Assembly (NCBI RefSeq): GCF_003725695.1
Contig: NZ_RJSE01000009.1
Location: forward strand, 1 to 64,000
Reading direction: 5' to 3'
DNA length: 64,000 bases
DNA from: Nocardioides marmoriginsengisoli
Lineage (GTDB): Bacteria > Actinomycetota > Actinomycetes > Propionibacteriales > Nocardioidaceae
In this document: positions 59,470 to 64,000 of the stretch, piece after piece
Layout of the letters: every line of letters begins with the position of its first letter
Position numbering within the stretch: the first letter of the stretch is position 1
Program-made: the position numbers and the translations under genes
Notes under the pieces: generated by a model
What the model saw: the letters and a program-made list of their open reading frames with translations, nothing else
Told to the model about the DNA's origin: nothing
Database searches by the model: none

Positions 59470-60858
59470 ATGTCAGCCCTGCCACGCCTGGCGACCGCCC
59501 TGCGGCACAGCCTCGTGACGACCCTCGTCGTCGGCCTCGTCGCGGTCGTCGCGATCACCGTGACGACCTCGTCCGCCCGCCTCACCGCGAGCACGACGGC
59601 CAACCCGATCACGCCCGGGAACTTCACCGGCTACGGATTCGACCAGTGCGAGGCGCCGAGCCAGGCCGCGATGACCGCCTGGCGGAAGAGCTCGCCGTTC
59701 CGGGCTGCCGGGATCTACATCTCCGGCTCGCTGCGGTTCTGCCAGAAGCAGACCAACCTCACGCCCACGTGGGTGCGCACCCAGCTCGCAGCCGGCTGGC
59801 GGCTGCTGCCGATCCACCTGGGCGCCCAGGCGTCGTGCACGACCCGCGACCGCTACCAGAAGAACAGGATCAGCGCCGACCCGGCGGACACCTACGCGAA
59901 GGCCCGCTCCCAGGGCCGCGCCGAGGCCCGGATCGCCGTCGCGGCCGCGCAGCGGCTCGGCATCGTGCCGAGGAGCACCCTGTACTACGACCTCGAGGCG
60001 TTCAACCCGAAGATCGCCAGTTGCAAGGCCTCCTCGCTCTGGTTCCTCGGTGCCTGGACCAACCAGATCCATCAGCTCGGCTACGTCTCCGGCGTGTACT
60101 CGAGCGCGGCTTCCGGGATGAAGATCCTGGACGACGCCCGGGTCACTCCCGGCAACAAGGTCGCCCTCCCGGACCAGATCTGGATCGCCGACTGGAACGA
60201 CAAGGCCGACACGAACTCGACCTACATCCGGAGCGACGGCTGGCCCGGCGCGCGGATCCACCAGTACCAGGGCGGCCACAACGAGAAGTGGGGCGGCGTG
60301 ACGATCAACATCGACCGCAACTACCTCGACCTCCGCGGCCAGGCGAGCACGCCCCCGCCGATCAGCACCCCCGAGGGGAGCAAGCTGTACGACGCCAAGT
60401 GCACGACCGCGTCGATCAACCGCTGGACCTACCGCTACGCCACCCCGACCCGCCGGCCCGGGATGGTGGTCCCGCTGCAGTGCCTGCTCAAGCAGCGCGG
60501 GCTCTACACCTGGCCGGTCACCGGCAAGTGGAACTCGATGACGACCAAGGCCGTCGCCTCCTGGCAGAAGCGGGTCAAGCACCCGGTGCGGAAGGGCTTC
60601 ACCCGCGCCGACTGGGTCTCGCTGCTCAGCGCCGGGAACTCCGGTACGACGCTCAAGCCGGGCGTCCGCGGGGCCGACGTGATCCGGGCCCAGCGCACCC
60701 TGAACGCCGGCGGGCCCGGCCTGATCAAGATCACCGGGATCTACGACGCGTCGACCCAGAAGGCGGCGCGGGCTTACCAGATCGCGAACGGGATCAAGCC
60801 CACCGAGGGCATCATCGCGAAGGTCACCTGGGGTGCCTTCAGCAAGGGCACCTGGTAG
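59470..60858 (+). CDS. Secreted DUF1906 glycoside-hydrolase-like protein with peptidoglycan-binding domain
   Basis: A 462-residue exported protein. A signal or anchor helix (TTLVVGLVAVVAITVTT) leads to a DUF1906 (Rv2525c-like TIM-barrel) domain at about 45-300, starting at YGFDQCEAPS and containing YYDLEAF and WIADWND, acidic residues suited to sugar hydrolysis. The C-terminal half contains peptidoglycan-binding-type repeats (GVRGADVIRAQRTLNA). Cell-wall targeting is likely. ATG 59470 has GGAG upstream; ATG 59425 is an alternative. Confidence 0.87.
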   Translation: MSALPRLATALRHSLVTTLVVGLVAVVAITVTTSSARLTASTTANPITPGNFTGYGFDQCEAPSQAAMTAWRKSSPFRAAGIYISGSLRFCQKQTNLTPTWVRTQLAAGWRLLPIHLGAQASCTTRDRYQKNRISADPADTYAKARSQGRAEARIAVAAAQRLGIVPRSTLYYDLEAFNPKIASCKASSLWFLGAWTNQIHQLGYVSGVYSSAASGMKILDDARVTPGNKVALPDQIWIADWNDKADTNSTYIRSDGWPGARIHQYQGGHNEKWGGVTINIDRNYLDLRGQASTPPPISTPEGSKLYDAKCTTASINRWTYRYATPTRRPGMVVPLQCLLKQRGLYTWPVTGKWNSMTTKAVASWQKRVKHPVRKGFTRADWVSLLSAGNSGTTLKPGVRGADVIRAQRTLNAGGPGLIKITGIYDASTQKAARAYQIANGIKPTEGIIAKVTWGAFSKGTW

Positions 60859-60871
60859 GTCCTGCCGGAGG

Positions 60872-61534
60872 CTAGACCGTCAGCGCGCCCAGCGAGGTGA
60901 AGAAGCCCAGCCCGTCCGTGCCCGGACCGACCAGGTCCTCGATGGCGTGCTCGGGGTGCGGCATCAGTCCGACGACGTTGCCGGCTGCGTTGCTGATGCC
61001 GGCGATGGCGCGCTGGGACCCGTTCGGGTTGCCGACGTAGCGCGCGACGACCTGTCCCTCCGCCTCGAGCATGTCGAGGGTCATCTCGTCCGCGACGAAC
61101 GACCCCTCACCGTTCTTGAGGACGATGGTGATCTCCTGGCCGACCTCGTACTGGTTCGTCCAGGCCGTCCGGTTGCTCTCGATGACCAGCTTCTGGTCGA
61201 GGCAGCCGAACTTGCGGTGGTCGTTGCGGATCAGCGCGCCCGGCAGCAGGTGCGACTCGCACAGGATCTGGAAGCCGTTGCAGATGCCGAGGACCGGCAT
61301 CCCGCCCTTGGCCGCGTCCACGACCTCGGTCATCACCGGGGCGAAGCGGGCGATCGCGCCGCAGCGGAGGTAGTCGCCGTACGAGAAGCCTCCGGGCAGA
61401 AGGATCGCGTCGACGCCCTTCAGGTCGTGGTCCCCGTGCCAGAGGGCCACGGCTTCGTGACCGGCGTGCCGGACCGCGCGGCGGGCGTCGGCGTCGTCGA
61501 GCGAGCCGGGGAAGGTGACGACCCCGACCTTCAT
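60872..61534 (-). CDS. purQ: Phosphoribosylformylglycinamidine synthase subunit PurQ
   Basis: A 220-residue class I glutamine amidotransferase that supplies ammonia to PurL. The nucleophile Cys is in [10 protein letters not shown], and the family block [19 protein letters not shown] and HPEHAIE are present. The ATG overlaps the purS stop (ATGA). Confidence 0.97.
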   Translation of the reverse strand: MKVGVVTFPGSLDDADARRAVRHAGHEAVALWHGDHDLKGVDAILLPGGFSYGDYLRCGAIARFAPVMTEVVDAAKGGMPVLGICNGFQILCESHLLPGALIRNDHRKFGCLDQKLVIESNRTAWTNQYEVGQEITIVLKNGEGSFVADEMTLDMLEAEGQVVARYVGNPNGSQRAIAGISNAAGNVVGLMPHPEHAIEDLVGPGTDGLGFFTSLGALTV

Positions 61535-61776
61535 GCGACGACCGAGACCTTGAAGTCCTCGATCACCGGGTTGGAGAGCAGCTTCTCCGCCATCTCGTTG
61601 ACCTCGGCGAGCCGCTCGTCGGTGAGCTCACCGTCGATCTCGAGCTCGAAGCGCTTGCCCTGGCGGACGTCGGCGACACCGACGAAGCCGAGGCGGGGCA
61701 GGGCGCCGAGGACGGCCTTGCCCTGCGGGTCGAGGATCTCGGGCTTGGGCATGACGTCGACGACGACACGGGCCAC
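61531..61776 (-). CDS. purS: Phosphoribosylformylglycinamidine synthase subunit PurS
   Basis: An 81-residue subunit that bridges PurL and PurQ. It begins [20 protein letters not shown], followed by a [14 protein letters not shown] strand, typical of PurS. The start is GTG 61776 with an AGGAG site; longer frames would add unrelated residues. Confidence 0.95.
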   Translation of the reverse strand: MARVVVDVMPKPEILDPQGKAVLGALPRLGFVGVADVRQGKRFELEIDGELTDERLAEVNEMAEKLLSNPVIEDFKVSVVA

Positions 61777-61847
61777 GGGGTGCTCCTGGAGGGAGAAGGA
61801 TGCGGGGACGGGCCCCAGTCTACGGGCGGCGGCGCGGGATCTCGGCG

Positions 61848-62318
61848 TCAGGCCAGGCGGGCGGCGTACAGCGGCCACATCTTGGCGGCGTACTGGCGCC
61901 AGAAGGTGCCGACGACGGGCAGCGCCAGGCGCGCGACCGCGTTCTTCGGGGTGATCGACCAGCTCCAGGTGACCCGGGTGCCGTCGCCCTCGGGGACGTA
62001 GGAGAACTGGCCGTCGACGGCCGCGACGAGCGCCTTCATCGGTCCGGTGAAGTCGGTGAGCCGGTACTGGTAGACCCCGGGCCGCTCCGCCTTCTTCAGG
62101 GTCTCCAGGTTGCTGGTGCCGTCAGCGAGGACGACCGTGCGGGTCTGACCGACGGTCGCCCACGGTCCCTCCTGCCCGGTGCACTCCTTGATCGGCGGGA
62201 TCACGCCGGCGCGGTGCGGGAAGAGCTCCTCCAGCGGAGCGTTCATGACGCCGTCGTAGGCCGCTTCGAGCGAGGCCGGTACGACGGTGGACGAGGAGAG
62301 CAGGTACGGCGCGACCAT
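61848..62318 (-). CDS. SRPBCC-family protein
   Basis: A 156-residue protein with a START/polyketide-cyclase-like fold: an N-terminal strand and helix (SSSTVVPASLEAAYDGVMNAP), a central sheet (YQYRLTDFTG, TRVTWSWSITP) and a long C-terminal helix. It probably binds a hydrophobic small molecule. The ligand is not known. It lies 71 bases upstream of purS. Confidence 0.78.
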   Translation of the reverse strand: MVAPYLLSSSTVVPASLEAAYDGVMNAPLEELFPHRAGVIPPIKECTGQEGPWATVGQTRTVVLADGTSNLETLKKAERPGVYQYRLTDFTGPMKALVAAVDGQFSYVPEGDGTRVTWSWSITPKNAVARLALPVVGTFWRQYAAKMWPLYAARLA

Positions 62319-62375
62319 CGGATGCTCCTGGGGAGAGGGGATGCCGACCAGCCTAGGCGCTGCGTTCGGGCAGGA

Positions 62376-63812
62376 CTAGGAGACAGGTTGGTAGGCGCAG
62401 TCGTCCTCGGCGTTGCTCGCCTTGCTCGGGGTCTCGTTCGACGACGGCGTGGACCCGTTGCCCGGGGTGCCGGTCGATCCCCCGGCGGACGGCTTCCGGA
62501 CGGCGGGCTTCAGCGCGTTGGCGACCGCGGTCCGCATGAAGTCGAAGTCCGGGTTGTTCGGGTCGAACTCGGCGCTGCGCTCGAACCCGACGGCCTTGAT
62601 CGGCTTGCTCTTCACCTTGCCGGCGAGGTCGACGAAGGCGGTCAGCAGCTTCTGCGGGATGTCGGTCCGGACGATCTCCTTGCTGGCCTTGGCCAGCCGG
62701 GTGTAGCGCTTCAGCATCTTGGTCGGGCTGGCTTCCTTCGCGATCGCGTTGATCGCGCAGCGCTGCCGCTCCATCCGCTTGTAGTCGGTGGAGCCGTACC
62801 GGCCACGGGTGAACCAGAGGGCGTTGAATCCGTTGAGGCGCTGGTTCGGGCCGGGCTCCAGGTAGGAATCCGGAGGGATGCCGGCGTCGGTGTTGCCGCC
62901 GATCGGCACCCGCTCGTTGATGTTGACGGTGATCCCGCCGATCGCGTCGACGAGCTGGCGGAAGCCGGCGAGGTTGACCAGCACGTAGTAGTCGACCGGG
63001 ATGCCGAGGGCACCTGCGACGGCGAGCTTCACCGCGTCGGCGCCTTCGTTGGCGGTCTTGCCGAGCACTCCGGGGTGCACGGCAGGGACGTTGCGGTAGA
63101 CCGCGTTCAGGAAGTACTCGGCGTTGTCCGCCGTCCCGTTGGTGAAGCCGTTCGGGTACAGCGCGGCCAGCTTGGAGCCGGGCTTGAACGGCACGTCCTG
63201 CAGGTTGCGCGGCAGGCTGAACAGGACCGTCTTGCCGGTCCGGGTGTCGATGCTCGCCAGGATCACCGAGTCGGTGCGGACCCCCGGCCGGTGCACCGAC
63301 CCGTCACCGCCGAGGAGCAGCACGTTGACGCGCTTGCGGTTGCCCCACGGGTTCTCCTCGGTGGCGTCCTTCGGGGTGGTCGCACTCGAGTTCCCGCCGA
63401 AGACGGAATTGATCAGGTCCCGCTGGACGAGCGCGTACTGCGCTCCCTTGGCCATCGGCGCGGTGACCGCGAGGCACATCAGCATCACGCCGAGCGCTCC
63501 GGCGACCCGCATCCCCCGGGTGGCCGTGTGCGACCGGTTGAACGAGTAGACCCGCCAGATCAGCGCGATCCAGAGCACCCAGATTGCGGCCAGCACGACC
63601 ACGACCCAGAGCAGCGCGCTCGGGTTGAAGACCAGGTCCTTGATCGGCCCGGAGGCCACCTTGGCGAGCACGCCGCCGATCACACCGAGGATCAGGGCCG
63701 GGACCAGCGTCACCACGAGGGCACGCTTCAGCGCCGTACCGACCTGGTCGGGACGGGCCGCCTTGTGCCGCCCCTGACGGTGCGTCGGGGCGTGCCGAGA
63801 ACCCCTGGACAC
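62376..63812 (-). CDS. LytR-CpsA-Psr (LCP) family protein
   Basis: A 478-residue protein with three membrane helices (about 28-52, 65-88 and 102-120) and an extracellular LCP domain: NVLLLGGDGSVHRPGVRTDS, the FSLPRN motif with its Arg, and GRYGSTDYKRMERQR. It attaches wall glycopolymers to peptidoglycan. The C-terminus is a Ser/Thr/Gly/Pro tail. The start is GTG. It differs from the LCP at 53632 in having three helices and an intact motif. Confidence 0.9.
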   Translation of the reverse strand: MSRGSRHAPTHRQGRHKAARPDQVGTALKRALVVTLVPALILGVIGGVLAKVASGPIKDLVFNPSALLWVVVVLAAIWVLWIALIWRVYSFNRSHTATRGMRVAGALGVMLMCLAVTAPMAKGAQYALVQRDLINSVFGGNSSATTPKDATEENPWGNRKRVNVLLLGGDGSVHRPGVRTDSVILASIDTRTGKTVLFSLPRNLQDVPFKPGSKLAALYPNGFTNGTADNAEYFLNAVYRNVPAVHPGVLGKTANEGADAVKLAVAGALGIPVDYYVLVNLAGFRQLVDAIGGITVNINERVPIGGNTDAGIPPDSYLEPGPNQRLNGFNALWFTRGRYGSTDYKRMERQRCAINAIAKEASPTKMLKRYTRLAKASKEIVRTDIPQKLLTAFVDLAGKVKSKPIKAVGFERSAEFDPNNPDFDFMRTAVANALKPAVRKPSAGGSTGTPGNGSTPSSNETPSKASNAEDDCAYQPVS

Positions 63813-63882
63813 GCGCTAGAGCCTAGGCGCTCAGGCAAATCCGCTCAGCCGGTTCGGCGGAGACGGTCCGATTCCAGGCGGG

Positions 63883-64000
63883 TCAGTCGACCAGTTCGCG
63901 CTTCAGGATCTTCCCGGTGGCCGTCATCGGCAGCGCGTCGACGAACGCGACGATGCGCGGGTACTTGTACGCCGCCATCTGCTCCTTGCCCCACGCGACC
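63883..64000 (-). CDS. AMP-binding acyl-CoA synthetase, C-terminal fragment cut by window
   Basis: Only the last 38 codons are present. They read MAAYKYPRIVAFVDALP followed by MTATGKILKREL, the A10 motif with the catalytic Lys of the adenylate-forming (ANL) superfamily. The rest of the gene lies beyond the right edge. Confidence 0.85.
   Translation of the reverse strand, partial: VAWGKEQMAAYKYPRIVAFVDALPMTATGKILKRELVD

Noticed and set aside
1-64000. CRISPR array, prophage or transposon
   Set aside because: No regularly spaced repeats, cas genes, phage structural genes or transposases were seen.

Overview
The window is about 70% G+C and almost entirely coding, with no gene-free stretch over 300 bases. 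Gene content points to an actinobacterium close to Nocardioides: a bldC - DUF3073 - purM - purF block, an F420/LLM-type oxidoreductase, a CYP51 locus of mycobacterial type, many secreted repeat proteins, and GTG starts with 4-base stop/start overlaps. This placement rests on gene content and is an inference. There is no rRNA, CRISPR array, transposase or phage gene.

Layout. 1-6 kb: the tail of a Lys/Pro/Ala-rich membrane protein, then a minus-strand module of response regulator, LPETG-anchored surface protein, class E sortase and an unusual two-module histidine kinase. 6-8.3 kb: an AlbA_2/Schlafen-type protein, tRNA-Lys and HU. 8.3-14.5 kb: six catabolic genes (serine hydrolase, flavin monooxygenase, alpha/beta hydrolase, DapB-like oxidoreductase, LLM oxidoreductase, hotdog thioesterase) carrying three copies of a palindrome that matches the KstR steroid-regulon operator. 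14.5-18.5 kb: type II NADH dehydrogenase, an ATPase-domain regulator coupled to two CrcB fluoride channels, a small zincin, tRNA-Glu and tRNA-Asp. 18.5-19.7 kb: two overlapping secreted genes of lower G+C and unknown function. 19.7-23.1 kb: a MacB/FtsX-type ABC exporter.

23.1-33.5 kb: a single minus-strand run of twelve tightly packed genes headed by an SDR and a clear CYP51 sterol 14-alpha-demethylase. It continues with a 3Fe-4S ferredoxin, NTF2-like protein, aldehyde dehydrogenase, SDR, 3-hydroxyisobutyrate-dehydrogenase-like protein, CMD protein, TetR, a second P450, an unknown protein and a BASS-family (bile acid/sodium symporter) transporter. It resembles the Mycobacterium tuberculosis cyp51 neighbourhood. 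One promoter-proximal palindrome lies upstream of the whole run, and the CYP51 reading frame begins and ends inside inverted copies of a 23-bp repeat.

33.6-48.5 kb: tRNA-Phe, a Fic protein behind an array of four operator half-sites, an RCC1-repeat secreted protein, an ABC exporter with its TetR and palindromic operator, an ECF42-type sigma factor with its DGPF/YciI partner, an S15-like hydrolase with a TetR, a true Baeyer-Villiger monooxygenase, a matrixin-like protease and a crotonase. 48.5-64 kb: bldC, DUF3073, purM, purF, an M20 peptidase, two LCP proteins, an ELWxxDGT beta-propeller protein, a sterol-carrier-like protein, purL, a DUF1906 glycosidase-like protein, purQ, purS, an SRPBCC protein and the cut end of an acyl-CoA synthetase. 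The pur genes all lie on the minus strand, interrupted by plus-strand envelope genes.
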